From Petropleomorpha daqingensis (lineage in GTDB: Bacteria; Actinomycetota; Actinomycetes; Mycobacteriales; Geodermatophilaceae): a DNA stretch of 64,000 nt. Both the position numbers and the translations under genes were made by a program. The stretch covers positions 310,001-374,000 of the forward strand of contig NZ_JACBZT010000001.1 in NCBI RefSeq assembly GCF_013408985.1, given 5' to 3'. Positions 43,133 to 52,603 of the stretch are shown here, one piece after another. Every line of letters begins with the position of its first letter. The first letter of the stretch is position 1. The notes below the pieces were generated by a model that was given only the letters and a program-made list of their open reading frames with translations, made no database searches and was not told the DNA's origin.

Positions 43133-43429
43133 CTAAGCCTCGTCGACGGGGCGGGCGCCGCGCACCGACTGGGCGGCGCCGGAGCTGACGCCCTCGGTCC
43201 CGCCGGACGTCGTCCCGCCTTCGCCGCCCGAGCCGTGGACGACCTGCCCCTCGGTCATCTCCGGGTCGTCGCGGACCTGCTCGACCGGCGCCTCGCCGGA
43301 CGTGTCGAACTGCCCGCGGTCGTGCGGCGCCTGCACCTGGCTGCCCGCCTCGGCCACGTCGATCGCCTCGGCGACGTCCGCGCCGCTGCGCGCGTCGTCG
43401 GGGGCGCCGTCGTCGATGGGTGCGCTCAT
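43133..43429 (-). CDS. Small acidic low-complexity protein
   Basis: 98 residues from ATG 43429, preceded by GGAGG. Asp/Glu/Gly-rich and probably disordered (DDGAPDDARSGADVAEAIDV, GSGGEGGTTSGGTEG). No family recognised. The good ribosome site is the main support. It is 74 nt downstream of the coiled-coil gene on the same strand. Confidence 0.55.
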   Translation of the reverse strand: MSAPIDDGAPDDARSGADVAEAIDVAEAGSQVQAPHDRGQFDTSGEAPVEQVRDDPEMTEGQVVHGSGGEGGTTSGGTEGVSSGAAQSVRGARPVDEA

Positions 43430-43503
43430 GCGGACCTCCGCGCGTGGTCGGGCAGGTGCGGGCGAGTCTGGCCCCGCCCCCGGTGCGCGGCAAGGCGAGC
43501 GGG

Positions 43504-44445
43504 TCAGGCCCCCTCCAGCTCCGCCAGCCGCGCCTGCGCCTTGTCCCGCTCGCCGACCGCGTCGGCCGCGCGCCGGGCCGCCGCCTGCCGGCGTCGCTGC
43601 GCCCGGGGCAGCTGCGCGCCGACCGCGTGGCACTCCTCGCGGGTGCGGGCGAGCTCGTCGGTGAGCTGCTGGACGCGCCCCTCCAGCTCCTTGTGCCGGC
43701 CCTCCAGCTCGTCGGCGCGTTCCTGCTCGCGCTCGGCGGCCTCGGCGGCCTCCTCCGCCGTCCGGACGGCGTCCTCGACCGCCTCCCGCGCCTCGGCGAT
43801 CTCCCGGCGACGGCGTTCCTCGGCCTCGCGCCGGGCGGCCTCCTCGGCCTGGCGGCGGCGCTCCTCGGCGGTGCGCTTGCGGTCCTCGGCCGTCGTCCTC
43901 TGCTTCGGGGCCGGCTTCGCCGGTGCCGGGCGTTCCGGCGGCGTCCGGACGACGCGCAGCTCCGGCCGCTGCCCGGTGCCGAGCCCGTTGTAGGACAGCG
44001 ACGAGGTGAGCCGGGCCGACAGCACCGCCTCGCCCGCGTCGGGGTCGGCCATCGCTGCGCGCAGCGTCTCCTCCACCTGCCCGGCGATGCCGCTGCTCAC
44101 CGGGTGCCCGTGCCGGCGGGCCAGCCCGACCACCTGCCGGCTGAGCGCGGCGAGCAGCTGGTTGCGCTGCACCGACAGGGCCTTGAGCTCCGCGCCGGCC
44201 AGGCTCTCCTGCGCCTCGCGCAGCAGCCCGCCGAGCTCGACGAGCGACTCGATCTCCTCGCGGTGCTCGCGCACCAGCAGGTTGGTCGCCCACGCGGCGA
44301 GCGACGGCTTGGGCAGCTGGGAGATCGATTTGGCGAGCACCCGGTCGCCCTCGGCGCGCGCCTCCTCCTCGCGGGTGCGGCGCGCGGCGATGAACTCCTC
44401 GGGCGCGACGGCGTAGAGCTCGTCGGCCACCTCGTCGAAGTCCAC
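43504..44445 (-). CDS. Coiled-coil protein of unknown function
   Basis: 313 residues from GTG 44445. Residues 1-135 form a mixed helical region (FDEVADELYAVAPEEFIAARR, LPKPSLAAWATNLLV) seen in many actinobacterial hypothetical proteins. From about 165 to 310 there is a long Glu/Arg/Ala-rich coiled coil, interrupted near 180 by a Pro/Lys stretch. Alternative starts are 44481 and 44502. No enzymatic motif is seen. A structural or DNA-associated role is possible but unproven. Confidence 0.75.
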   Translation of the reverse strand: MDFDEVADELYAVAPEEFIAARRTREEEARAEGDRVLAKSISQLPKPSLAAWATNLLVREHREEIESLVELGGLLREAQESLAGAELKALSVQRNQLLAALSRQVVGLARRHGHPVSSGIAGQVEETLRAAMADPDAGEAVLSARLTSSLSYNGLGTGQRPELRVVRTPPERPAPAKPAPKQRTTAEDRKRTAEERRRQAEEAARREAEERRRREIAEAREAVEDAVRTAEEAAEAAEREQERADELEGRHKELEGRVQQLTDELARTREECHAVGAQLPRAQRRRQAAARRAADAVGERDKAQARLAELEGA

Positions 44446-44501
44446 GCCTTCGACCTTGTCAGAGCCTGGCCCGCGCGACATCCCCCGGTCGGGCGGACGC
44501 A

Positions 44502-44538
44502 CAGCAGCCCCGGACCGCCGAACGGTCCGGGGCTGCTG
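44502..44538 (-). terminator. 16-bp perfect hairpin after the permease gene
   Basis: The arms 44502-44517 and 44523-44538 pair perfectly around a 5-nt loop, 15 nt after the permease stop on the minus strand. No T-run. Confidence 0.8.
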
Positions 44539-44553
44539 GGTCCGATCGGGTCG

Positions 44554-46257
44554 CTAACCGAAGACCACCACCGCGAAGACGGTGCAGATCACCAACCCGG
44601 CGACCACGGGCAGGAAGCACTTCCTCGCCAGTTCCACCGCGGGCACCCGGACGAAGCCGGCGACCGCGAGCAGCGAGGACCAGGCGACCAGCGTGCCGCC
44701 GCCGGACCAGATGTTGCCCATCTGGCCGATCGCGGCCAGCGTCGGGCTGCTGACGCCGGCGCCGTGGGACAGCGAGCCGGCGAGCGAGCCGGTCAGCGGC
44801 AGACCGGAGAAGCCGGAGCCCTCGAGGCCGGCCACCATGCCGACGATCAGGATGCCGAAGGCCGTGATCAGCCCGTTGGCCGGCAGCTGGTTCTGCCCGG
44901 CGACGACGAGGTCGTAGAGGAACGCCGGGCCCTTCGCGCCCTCGCCCAGGCTCATGATCTGGGCGGAGAAGTCGCCGTTGCCGAGGAAGAAGAACCCGGC
45001 GATCGGGAGGACCACGCCCATCGCCTTGAAGGCGAACACGAGGCCGTCGACGATGTGCTCCGCCGAGGTCTCCAGGAACGACGAGCGGTCCCGGGCGAAC
45101 GAGGCACCGAACATGGTGAGCAGCGCGATCCCGCCGACCAGGGCCGCGGCGTCGCCGCCCTGCAGGTCGGGCACCGAGTCGGAGACGCTGGCGACGATCA
45201 GGTAGACGATCAGGGCCAGGTAGGCCAGCGGCACGAAGACGGCGAAGAACTTCGACGCGCCGGGCTTGTCGGCGACGGTGATCGTGTGCTCCTCGGCCGC
45301 CACCGGCGAACCGGCGGGGGTGCCCCGGAGCGCCACGCCGTGACCGACGATGTGCTCGGCCCGCTCGACCTCCTCGTCGGGCGGCAGGAGCCGCCCGCCC
45401 GTGGTGACCAGCTGCCGCTCCTCGGTCGCAACCGGGCTGCCGCCACCGCCGCCGGGACCGACGGGCACCGTCACGCGACCGGAGCCGCCCCCGCCGCCGG
45501 AGCTCGCCGCGACGCCGCTGCCACCGGCCAGCGGGTCCTCGTCGATGATCTCCTCGGCGTCGGCCACGGCGGTCCCGCGGTCGGCCGCGGTCTCCCAGTC
45601 CTCCAGCCACTCGTCGGAGGGCCGGCGCATCTTGCGCAGCTCCATCGCGTAGCCGATGGCCAGCGCGATGCCGCCGACGATCAGCGAGAGGACGAACGCC
45701 CGGTCGGCGACGACGTTCGGGTCGGTGCTCGCCGCGGTCGCCGACAGGCCGGGAGCCACGCGGATGACGTAGTCCGACGACAGCGCCATGCCCTGGCCGG
45801 CGATCGCGACGGTGAAGCCGACGGCCAGCGGACGCAGCCCGGCGCGGATCGCGACCGGCACCAGCACGGCGCCGATCAGCGGGACCGCGGGCGTCGGCCA
45901 GAAGAACAGCGAGATGAAGTAGGTGACGATCACCAGCGTCCAGAAGGCGAGGTGACCGTTGCGCATCACCTTGCGGAACGGCGCGACCATGCGGCGGTCG
46001 GCACCGAGACCTTCCAGCGACCTGAGCATCGCGGTGACCATCGCGATGATCAGGAAGATGCTGAACAGGCTCGTGGCCGCGACGAGGCTGGCGTTGAACA
46101 CCGACGAGAGGCCGGTCGCGAGCGAGCCGGTGTACACGAGCGCGGTGAGGAAGGTGGCGACCACCGCCGGCACCACGATGTTCTTGCGCATGATCATCGT
46201 GGCGAGGATGACGATGACCCCCGCCAGGAAGACCCAGTGCGCTGCCGTCAGATGCAT
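44554..46257 (-). CDS. Multi-spanning permease, probably organic-acid type
   Basis: 567 residues. About 12 hydrophobic helices arranged in two halves, separated by a ~115-residue cytoplasmic Gly/Ser/Glu-rich loop (about 205-320). Conserved-looking stretches are FFWPTPAVPLIGAVLVPVA, GLEGSGFSGLPLTGSLAG and SPTLAAIGQMGNIWSGGGTLVAW, resembling ion-transporter-superfamily carriers for carboxylates. I cannot assign a substrate. ATG 46257 has AGGGGAAACC. It diverges from the MFS gene; a PucR regulator is nearby and probably controls it. Confidence 0.7.
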   Translation of the reverse strand: MHLTAAHWVFLAGVIVILATMIMRKNIVVPAVVATFLTALVYTGSLATGLSSVFNASLVAATSLFSIFLIIAMVTAMLRSLEGLGADRRMVAPFRKVMRNGHLAFWTLVIVTYFISLFFWPTPAVPLIGAVLVPVAIRAGLRPLAVGFTVAIAGQGMALSSDYVIRVAPGLSATAASTDPNVVADRAFVLSLIVGGIALAIGYAMELRKMRRPSDEWLEDWETAADRGTAVADAEEIIDEDPLAGGSGVAASSGGGGGSGRVTVPVGPGGGGGSPVATEERQLVTTGGRLLPPDEEVERAEHIVGHGVALRGTPAGSPVAAEEHTITVADKPGASKFFAVFVPLAYLALIVYLIVASVSDSVPDLQGGDAAALVGGIALLTMFGASFARDRSSFLETSAEHIVDGLVFAFKAMGVVLPIAGFFFLGNGDFSAQIMSLGEGAKGPAFLYDLVVAGQNQLPANGLITAFGILIVGMVAGLEGSGFSGLPLTGSLAGSLSHGAGVSSPTLAAIGQMGNIWSGGGTLVAWSSLLAVAGFVRVPAVELARKCFLPVVAGLVICTVFAVVVFG

Positions 46258-46430
46258 GGTTTCCCCTGTCGGGAGAGCCGATGTGATGGAGCAAAAAGGT
46301 CCTCGATGCAGGTGGACGCGTCCATGAGCGAAGTGCACAGAGGCGGGGGTCCCGAATGTGCAGCCTGCCGTAGTCGCAGCATGAACAGGCTGTGACGCTG
46401 TCAGTCGATCGGGGTAACGGGAGGACGGCG

Positions 46431-47807
46431 GTGTCGGACACGACGACGGAGCCGGTCGCGGCGACCCTCCCGGTACCGCAGGCCGTGCGCCGGGGGCCGC
46501 TGCTCGTGGCGCTGCTGGGCGCGACGGTGCTGGGCACCATCAGCAACAACATCGTGAACGTGCCGCTGCGGCAGATCACGGAGGACTTCGCCGCGCCGGT
46601 CACCCAGGGCGTGCTGGTCGCCTCGGCGTCGGTGCTCGTGCTCGCCGTCGCCATGCCGCTGACCGGCTGGATCAGCGACCGGCTCGGCCGCCGGCGAACC
46701 CTGCTGCTCGCGCTCAGCGTGCTCCTGGTGGGCACGGTCGGCGCCGCCGTCGCCCCGACGCTGGGCCTGCTGGTGGTCGCCCGCGCGCTGCAGGGCCTGG
46801 GCTGCGCGGCGGTCCCGGTCGCGGTGATGGGCACGCTGGCGCGCACCTGGCCGGCCGCGCAGCGCAGCCGGGTCATGGGGACCTGGGGCGCGGCGAACGG
46901 GGTCGGGCAGGCGATCGGACCGCCGATCGGTGGCCTGGTGGCCGACGCGTTCGGGTGGCGGGCGATCTTCGTCGGCCTCGCCCCCCTGACCGTCGCCGTG
47001 CTGGTGGTGACCTGGCGCGCGATGCCGCGGGACCCGGCGGTGCGCGCCCGGATCGACGGCCTGGGCTCAGGGTCGCTGACGGTCGGGGTCGCCCTGCTGA
47101 TGTCCGCGATCACCGCCGCTCCGCAACCCGGTGTCCCCGGGTGGCTCGCGGCCGCCGGCGTCGTCCTCGGGCTGGGCTCGCTGGCGGTCTTCGTCCTGAC
47201 CAGTCTGCGCCGCAGCGACCCGTTCATCGACCCGAGGCTGCTCGTGGAGGTGCGCTGGCTGCGCAGCGCCACCGGGGTGTTCGTGCAGCAGAGCAGCCTG
47301 GCCGCCGTCCTGGTCGCGGTGCCGCTGTACCTGACCGGCGTGATCGGGGTGTCGGCCTCGGTCACCGGGCTGCTGGTGTTCGCGCTGCCGCTGGTGTGGG
47401 CGGTGCTCGCCCCGCTGGTCGGGCTGCTGGCCGACCGGGTCGGCCCGCGGCCGGTGCTGCGGACCGGGCTGGGCCTGCTGGTCGCCGTCGACGCGGGGCT
47501 CGCCGTGGCGCTGGGCGCCGGCGTGCGGCACCTGCTGCCGCTGGCCGCGCTGCTCGTGGCCGCCGGCGTCGGGATCGCACTGGTGCAGACACCGGCGCTG
47601 ACCGGCGCCACCCGGTCGCCGGCCGGGCAGCGCGGCGCCGGGCTGGGGTTGTTCAACATGATGCGGTTCGTCGGCGCCGCGGTCGGCACCGCGGCGGTGG
47701 CCGCGGCCTGGCCCGACGGGCTCGCCTGGCTGTTCGGCGGCACCGCCGCGGTCGCCGCGCTCGGCCTGGGGATCAGCTTCGTGGGCCGCGAGATGCCGGC
47801 CGCGTAG
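46431..47807 (+). CDS. MFS drug/metabolite exporter (DHA2-like)
   Basis: 458 residues from GTG 46431 (GGGAGGACG upstream); the frame starts at 46392. About 12-14 helices; the first has GTISNNIVNVPLRQITEDF and the MFS loop GWISDRLGRRRTLLL between helices 2 and 3 is intact, as is motif C-like GAANGVGQAIGPPIGG. Likely proton-driven export of a toxic or pathway compound. The gene ends at 47807, directly touching the stop of the convergent PucR gene at 47808. Confidence 0.87.
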   Translation: MSDTTTEPVAATLPVPQAVRRGPLLVALLGATVLGTISNNIVNVPLRQITEDFAAPVTQGVLVASASVLVLAVAMPLTGWISDRLGRRRTLLLALSVLLVGTVGAAVAPTLGLLVVARALQGLGCAAVPVAVMGTLARTWPAAQRSRVMGTWGAANGVGQAIGPPIGGLVADAFGWRAIFVGLAPLTVAVLVVTWRAMPRDPAVRARIDGLGSGSLTVGVALLMSAITAAPQPGVPGWLAAAGVVLGLGSLAVFVLTSLRRSDPFIDPRLLVEVRWLRSATGVFVQQSSLAAVLVAVPLYLTGVIGVSASVTGLLVFALPLVWAVLAPLVGLLADRVGPRPVLRTGLGLLVAVDAGLAVALGAGVRHLLPLAALLVAAGVGIALVQTPALTGATRSPAGQRGAGLGLFNMMRFVGAAVGTAAVAAAWPDGLAWLFGGTAAVAALGLGISFVGREMPAA

Positions 47808-49511
47808 TCACGCGGGCTTGACGACCCGGTCGACCTCGGCGGTCGTGCTGGCCAGCAGGTCGAGGGTGTGCGCCAGCCACACCGCGAACTGGTTGTCCGC
47901 CTGCCGCAGGTCCATCCCGAGCAGCCGCGAGGCCCGGTCGAGCTTGTAGAGCATCGTGTTGCGGTGGATGTGCAGGTCCCGGGCGGAGGCGTTCACGTTG
48001 CCGCCGCTCGCGACGTAGGCCAGCACCGCCGTCTCGAGGTCGCCGGCGGCCGGGTCGCGCAGCGGGGCGAGGATGTCCGCGGCGAACGAGCGGCCGGTGC
48101 GGCTCTCGGCGACGTCCTCCAGGACGGCGTGCACCCGCAGGTCCTGGTAGCCGCACACCGGCGGCAGCCCCAGGCGCTGCTGCAGGCCGTGCGCCATGCG
48201 GGCCTCGCGGTAGCCGTCGGGGATCGCCAGCGCGCCGACCACCGGCCGGCCGTAGGTGACCCGCACCGGGCGGCCGGCCTGGTCCTTGCGCCGGGACAGG
48301 TACTTGTGCAGCGCGGCGGCGTACTCGGCGACGCCGGTCATCGCCGCGTCGGGGGTGCCCATCGTGCCGCGGCGGGCCACCTCGCGGACCACGACGAGGA
48401 CGTCGCCGACCATCGCCGCCTGGGTGTGCCGCTCCTGCTCCGGCAGCAGCCGGGCCGCCTGCAGCGCCAGGGTCTGCAGCCGGGCCGGCGAGTCGGCGTC
48501 CCCGGGCTGCGTGATCCCGGAGGCCACGAGCACCCCGAACCACGACCGCACCGGGAACTCGTAGTGCGCCGCCCGGGCGCTGATGTCCTCGAGGGTGGCG
48601 AAGCGCCCGTGCAGCAGGCCGTGCACGAAGTCGCCGCGCGCCTGCTCCTTGGCCCGCTGCACGCTGCGCAGCCGCAGCATCTCGGTGCCGACGATCGGGG
48701 CGGCCTGCTCGACCAGCACCCGGTGCTCGGCCAGGTCGTGCGGGTGCGGGTCGTCGCCGTCCTCGATGAGCAGGATCCAGCCGTCGTGCCGTCCACCGAG
48801 CACGATCGGGGTGAGCACGCAGGCCACCTCGCGTCCGGCCAGCACGAACTCGGCGACCCGCGGGTGCAGCTCCTCGGGCGGCTGGTGCGTGCCCAGCGCC
48901 TCGGCCTGCTCGGCGAACGCCCGGCCCAGCTCGGCCGGCTCCACCGTGCGCGGCAGCCGCTGCTCGAGGGCGGCCAGGGTGCCCTGGCTGTCGAACACGG
49001 CCACCGGGCGCCCGCTCATCCGGGACATCTGGCTGCACAGCGCGGAGAGCTCGGCGCCCCGGTAGAGCAGCTCGGCGAGCGCGCGGTGCACGGTCAGCCC
49101 GTAGCGCAGCACGTGCGTCTCGCGGGCCAGGGTGAGGTCGGCGACCAGCCGGTTGACCACGGCGAACGGCACCCGGTCGGCCATCGTCACCAGCGTCAGG
49201 GCGCACGCGGCCTCGGCGTCCTCGGGCGCCGGGGTGTGCCCGTCCAGCAGCAGGGCAGCGGCACCGCGGTCGGCCAGGTCCCTGGCCGCCGTCACCACGC
49301 TCGTCCCGGCCTCGGTGAGCTCGTCGGTGTGCGCGTGCACCAGCACGCCGGTCAGCGGGTCGTCCTGGTGGACGGCCACCGACCAGGGGGCGACCCACTC
49401 CAGCCGCGTCACCGCGCCGGCCCGGCCGGCGTGGATGCGCGCCCGCCGCAGCACCGGCTCCTGGAGGAGCCGCGCGAGGGTGAGCGCATCGTCCGAATAG
49501 CTGTGGGGCAT
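47808..49511 (-). CDS. PucR family transcriptional regulator
   Basis: 567 residues from ATG 49511. N-terminal PucR-like ligand region (about 10-125), a central GGDEF-like/CdaR domain (about 290-420) and the C-terminal HTH_30 (about 500-560) with ETAVLAYVASGGNVNASARDLHIHRNT split over its helices. These regulators control purine, amine or fatty-acid catabolism. It diverges from the GlcG-like gene, and the region between holds a GCACA-N4-TGTGC dyad. It is positioned to control permease, exporter and GlcG-like genes. Confidence 0.9.
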   Translation of the reverse strand: MPHSYSDDALTLARLLQEPVLRRARIHAGRAGAVTRLEWVAPWSVAVHQDDPLTGVLVHAHTDELTEAGTSVVTAARDLADRGAAALLLDGHTPAPEDAEAACALTLVTMADRVPFAVVNRLVADLTLARETHVLRYGLTVHRALAELLYRGAELSALCSQMSRMSGRPVAVFDSQGTLAALEQRLPRTVEPAELGRAFAEQAEALGTHQPPEELHPRVAEFVLAGREVACVLTPIVLGGRHDGWILLIEDGDDPHPHDLAEHRVLVEQAAPIVGTEMLRLRSVQRAKEQARGDFVHGLLHGRFATLEDISARAAHYEFPVRSWFGVLVASGITQPGDADSPARLQTLALQAARLLPEQERHTQAAMVGDVLVVVREVARRGTMGTPDAAMTGVAEYAAALHKYLSRRKDQAGRPVRVTYGRPVVGALAIPDGYREARMAHGLQQRLGLPPVCGYQDLRVHAVLEDVAESRTGRSFAADILAPLRDPAAGDLETAVLAYVASGGNVNASARDLHIHRNTMLYKLDRASRLLGMDLRQADNQFAVWLAHTLDLLASTTAEVDRVVKPA

Positions 49512-49532
49512 GGGGCCCTCCGATGGGTCAAG

Positions 49533-49548
49533 GTGCACAACGCTGTGC
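49533..49548. promoter_or_regulatory. GTGCACA-containing dyad between pucR-like and glcG-like genes
   Basis: GCACA (49535-49539) and TGTGC (49544-49548) form an inverted repeat within GTGCACA. The same 7-mer occurs in the permease/MFS divergent region (46333-46339) and in the region before the diiron-oxidase operon (59213-59219). Confidence 0.4.
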
Positions 49549-49651
49549 GCCTGTAGCACGGCAGTCTCACCATTGCCGAGCGGATCGTCCAGCCCCCAAG
49601 GTGGGTGTCGTACCGCTGCGCGGAGGCCCCGCGCCGGAGGAGGAGGACTTC

Positions 49652-50107
49652 GTGCGCCAGATCTACCGCATCGACCTCGACGACGCGCTGCCCATGCTGA
49701 AGGCGGCCCGCGCGAAGGCGGAGGAGATCGGGGTCAAGCAGACGATCTGCATCTGCGACGACGGGGGGCACGTCCTCGCCCTGCACCGGCTCCCCGGCGC
49801 CCGGCTGACCGGCGTGGAGATCGCGATGGCCAAGGCGTTCACCGCGGCCGGCCACGAGCGGGCCACGCACCTGTTCAACGAGCCGCCGAACGGCCCGGCG
49901 CTGCCCGGCAACGAGGCCTTCGGCATCTCGCACATGCTGCCCGGCAAGTTCGCCATCTTCGTCGGCGGCTTCCCGATCGTGCACGAGGGGCAGATCGTCG
50001 GGGCCGTCGGCGTGAGCGGCGGCAACGGCGAGCAGGACAAGGCCGTCGGCGCCGCGGCCCTGCAGGCCTTCGCCGAGCACGTGGCCACCCTGGGCGCCGG
50101 CGTCTGA
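49652..50107 (+). CDS. GlcG/HbpS family heme- or cofactor-binding protein
   Basis: 151 residues. GlcG/HbpS fold with the typical order ALPMLKAARAKAEEIGVKQTI, DDGGHVLALHRLPGA, MAKAFTAAGHER, and GGFPIVHEGQIVGAVGVSGG. Family members bind heme or corrinoids, or sit as accessory proteins in catabolic operons. GTG 49652 is chosen for GGAGGAGGAGG directly upstream; the frame runs further back. Divergent from pucR-like and probably under its control. Confidence 0.87.
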   Translation: MRQIYRIDLDDALPMLKAARAKAEEIGVKQTICICDDGGHVLALHRLPGARLTGVEIAMAKAFTAAGHERATHLFNEPPNGPALPGNEAFGISHMLPGKFAIFVGGFPIVHEGQIVGAVGVSGGNGEQDKAVGAAALQAFAEHVATLGAGV

Positions 50108-50114
50108 GCGCGCG

Positions 50115-50939
50115 TCAGCCGAAGGTGTCGATCCGCCGGGCTGCCGCGGCCGGCTGAACCCGGTCGTCCCGCCGCGGCTCGCGCGCCGCCGAGCTCTCGA
50201 CGGTGCGCAGGCCGACGCTGGCTACGAGCAGCACGATCCCGCCGACCAGCAGCACGGTCAGCGGGCCGGCGACCCCGTCACCGGCAGCGGTCAGCACGAC
50301 CGCCGCGGTGCCGCCCCAGTCGCCGAGGTGCGCGGCGGTCAGCCCGTAGGGCAGCAGGACGAAGACGACGACGCCGACCGCCGCCGACACCACGCACCAG
50401 GTCCCGACGCGCCGCAGGACCGGCGACCGGCGCGGCGCGACCACCAGGGCGACGGCGACGGCGGTGAGCGCGATGCCCAGCCCCCACTGCCAGCCGGTGG
50501 TGAGGGGCTCGCGGATCGGCGCGAGGAACGTGATCGCCGCGCGGCCGGGCACCGGCACGGCGAGCCCCTCGGTCGGGACGGCGGCGGCGAGCTGCGGATC
50601 GATCCCGGCGGCCGCGTCGTGCAGCACGGGCCCGAGCTCGAGCTCGTCGGCCCCGGACGCGGCGGCGCGGACGGCGGCGCCGAGGCGGGGGTCGCCGATC
50701 GCCGCGGCCGCGATCTGCTCCGCGGTCTCCTCGGGCACCGCGGGCGCCGCGGTGTGGACGGCGTCGGCGAGCGCTGAGGTCAGCGCCGACTTCCCCACGG
50801 TGCTGCTGAGCACCGCGTCGGCGATGCGGGCCGGCCGGGTGGGGTCTGCCACCGTGTGCAGCAGGACGAAGCAGAGCAGCGCGAGCGAGCCGACCAGGGT
50901 CGCGATCCGGACGGCGACGGCGGCCAGGGCACGACGCAT
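50115..50939 (-). CDS. Membrane protein of unknown function
   Basis: 274 residues from ATG 50939. A hydrophobic segment at about 10-30 is followed by a ~110-residue extracytoplasmic, Ala-rich helical domain (ALADAVHTAAPAVPEETAEQ). Three further helices follow at about 150-170, 180-203 and 220-245, with a basic tail. No family recognised, although the layout is common in actinobacterial membrane proteins. Convergent with the GlcG-like gene, 7 nt apart. Confidence 0.7.
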   Translation of the reverse strand: MRRALAAVAVRIATLVGSLALLCFVLLHTVADPTRPARIADAVLSSTVGKSALTSALADAVHTAAPAVPEETAEQIAAAAIGDPRLGAAVRAAASGADELELGPVLHDAAAGIDPQLAAAVPTEGLAVPVPGRAAITFLAPIREPLTTGWQWGLGIALTAVAVALVVAPRRSPVLRRVGTWCVVSAAVGVVVFVLLPYGLTAAHLGDWGGTAAVVLTAAGDGVAGPLTVLLVGGIVLLVASVGLRTVESSAAREPRRDDRVQPAAAARRIDTFG

Positions 50940-50986
50940 GCTGCCTCTATCGGCACAGACGCTGCACTCCCGGCAGGAGGTCGGAC

Positions 50987-51769
50987 ATGTCGGTGCTCCA
51001 GTTCGACGAGCGCGGCACCCGCCACATCGTGCGGCTGTACTCCACACCGGACGTGGTGCGGCAGCGCGCCGAGGTCCTCGCCCTGCTCGCCGCCCGGCCC
51101 GGAGAGCGGGTCCTCGACATCGGTTCGGGACCCGGCTTCCTCGTGGCGTCCTTGGCCGACGCCGTCGGAGCCGAGGGCGCCGTCCACGGGCTCGACCGGA
51201 GCGCGCCCATGAACGCCGTCGCCCGCGACCTGGTCGCGGACCGGCCGTGGGTCAGGATCGACGACGGCGACGCCGTGGAGCTGCCGTACCCGGACGGTGA
51301 CTTCGACGCCGCGGTGTCGACCCAGGTCTACGAGTACGTCGCCGATGTCCCGCGGGCGCTGTCGGAGCTGCGTCGCGTGCTGCGACCTGGTGGCCGAGCT
51401 CTCGTCCTCGACACCGACTGGGACTCGGTGGTGTGGCACGTCGTCGATCGCGCGCTGCACCGCCGCGTCATGACCGCCTGGGAGGAGCACCTCGTGCATC
51501 CCCACCTGCCCGCCATGCTGCCGGGGCAGCTGCTGCGCGCCGGCTTCCGGGTGACCGGGCGGCACCTGATCCCGCTGTTCAACCCCCGACTCGAGGAGAA
51601 CACCTTCAGCGCGCTGAACATCGAGATGATCGCGCGGTTCGTCCGCGGCCGGCAGGGACTGACCGACGAGGACGTCGAGGCCTGGACGGCCGACCTGCGG
51701 GAGCGCGGCGCGGAGGACGCCTACTTGTTCAGCCTGAACCGGTACTGCTTCCTCGCCGTCGCCGAGTAG
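50987..51769 (+). CDS. Class I SAM-dependent methyltransferase
   Basis: 260 residues. Motif I VLDIGSGPGFLVASLA (about 43-58), GLDRSAPMNAVA, LPYPDGDFDAAVSTQVYEYV and LRRVLRPGGRALVLDTDW define a methyltransferase-11/UbiE-type domain. The C-terminal half includes FNPRLEENTFSALNIEMIARFV. It starts 47 bp from the divergent membrane-protein gene. Substrate unknown; relatives include small-molecule and quinone methyltransferases. Confidence 0.88.
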   Translation: MSVLQFDERGTRHIVRLYSTPDVVRQRAEVLALLAARPGERVLDIGSGPGFLVASLADAVGAEGAVHGLDRSAPMNAVARDLVADRPWVRIDDGDAVELPYPDGDFDAAVSTQVYEYVADVPRALSELRRVLRPGGRALVLDTDWDSVVWHVVDRALHRRVMTAWEEHLVHPHLPAMLPGQLLRAGFRVTGRHLIPLFNPRLEENTFSALNIEMIARFVRGRQGLTDEDVEAWTADLRERGAEDAYLFSLNRYCFLAVAE

Positions 51770-51952
51770 CGGCCGCCGCTCGGCCAGCCAACAGCGACCG
51801 ATGCGACGCCTCGCGAGCACGGCGCTAGCCTCGGCACTTGCATCGTTCGGCTCAGCCGCAGGCCCTGGCGCGATCACGACGACAAGTAGTGCAGCGTGCG
51901 GCAGTTGGCTCCGAATCCATGGCGAAACAAGGCGTTCGCACACCAGGGGAGT

Positions 51953-52603
51953 GTGAAGTTGAGTCAGCTTGTCGCGTTCTACGACGAGAATCCGGTCGAA
52001 CTCAAAGGCCAGGTAGAGATTCACCAGCGCCCGATCTCGTCAGCGGTACGGGCGCGTTCGGTCGAGGGTGCGATCCGGACATCGCTCGTCTATGTCCAGG
52101 TAAGCAGCGAGGCCGGACCGTTCTTGGTCCCGTTCGGGGAGTACGACGAGTGGTCGCTCCGTGACCGGTACAACGAGGCCATCCGGATCATGAACACTCT
52201 CGGGGCCTCCGCGATCACCTGCGAGACATTTGGCGAGGCGACCGTTCGCCGCGGAATTCGCGCCAAGGTGCTCAGGCGGGGTGGCGAGTTGACTCAACAG
52301 CGCATCGAGAACAGCGGATTCGACTTCCGACACGACGGCGCCGGTAGTGCACCACGCGACCCTAGACCGCTGCGTTGGCCGGACGAACCGGGCTTCGCCG
52401 CGGCGGTGAGCAGCGTCCTCGAAAACGGGGCCACAGAGGTGGTGATCAACATCAGGAGCAATCGCACATACGCGATCGACGGCGCTCTTGGACTCAAGTT
52501 GAAGAAGTTGGACCTTGATCTTGGCGGGGGCACCGAGCGAGCTGGAACGACCAGCCTGCACATCCGCGCCAGCTTCCCGCAGGTGCGCAAGGGCTGGAGA
52601 TGA
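51953..52603 (+). CDS. Hypothetical protein of lower GC content
   Basis: 216 residues from GTG 51953; the frame opens at 51896. Parts of the gene count at about 57-68% GC, clearly below neighbours, and it uses A/T-ending codons more freely, suggesting recent acquisition. No motif recognised. The N-terminal half (LSQLVAFYDENPVEL, LVYVQVSSEAG) looks alpha/beta, and the C-terminal part (VVINIRSNRTYAIDGALGL, KLDLDLGGG) looks strand-rich. It stands alone between ~180 bp and ~130 bp of gene-free, CTAG-containing DNA. No function is proposed. Confidence 0.65.
   Translation: MKLSQLVAFYDENPVELKGQVEIHQRPISSAVRARSVEGAIRTSLVYVQVSSEAGPFLVPFGEYDEWSLRDRYNEAIRIMNTLGASAITCETFGEATVRRGIRAKVLRRGGELTQQRIENSGFDFRHDGAGSAPRDPRPLRWPDEPGFAAAVSSVLENGATEVVINIRSNRTYAIDGALGLKLKKLDLDLGGGTERAGTTSLHIRASFPQVRKGWR

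Noticed and set aside
51953-52603. Low-GC orphan protein as a bacterial gasdermin or other defence effector
   Set aside because: Size and strand-rich character alone prompted the idea; no protease partner, lipidation Cys or defence gene is nearby, so the claim is unsupported.
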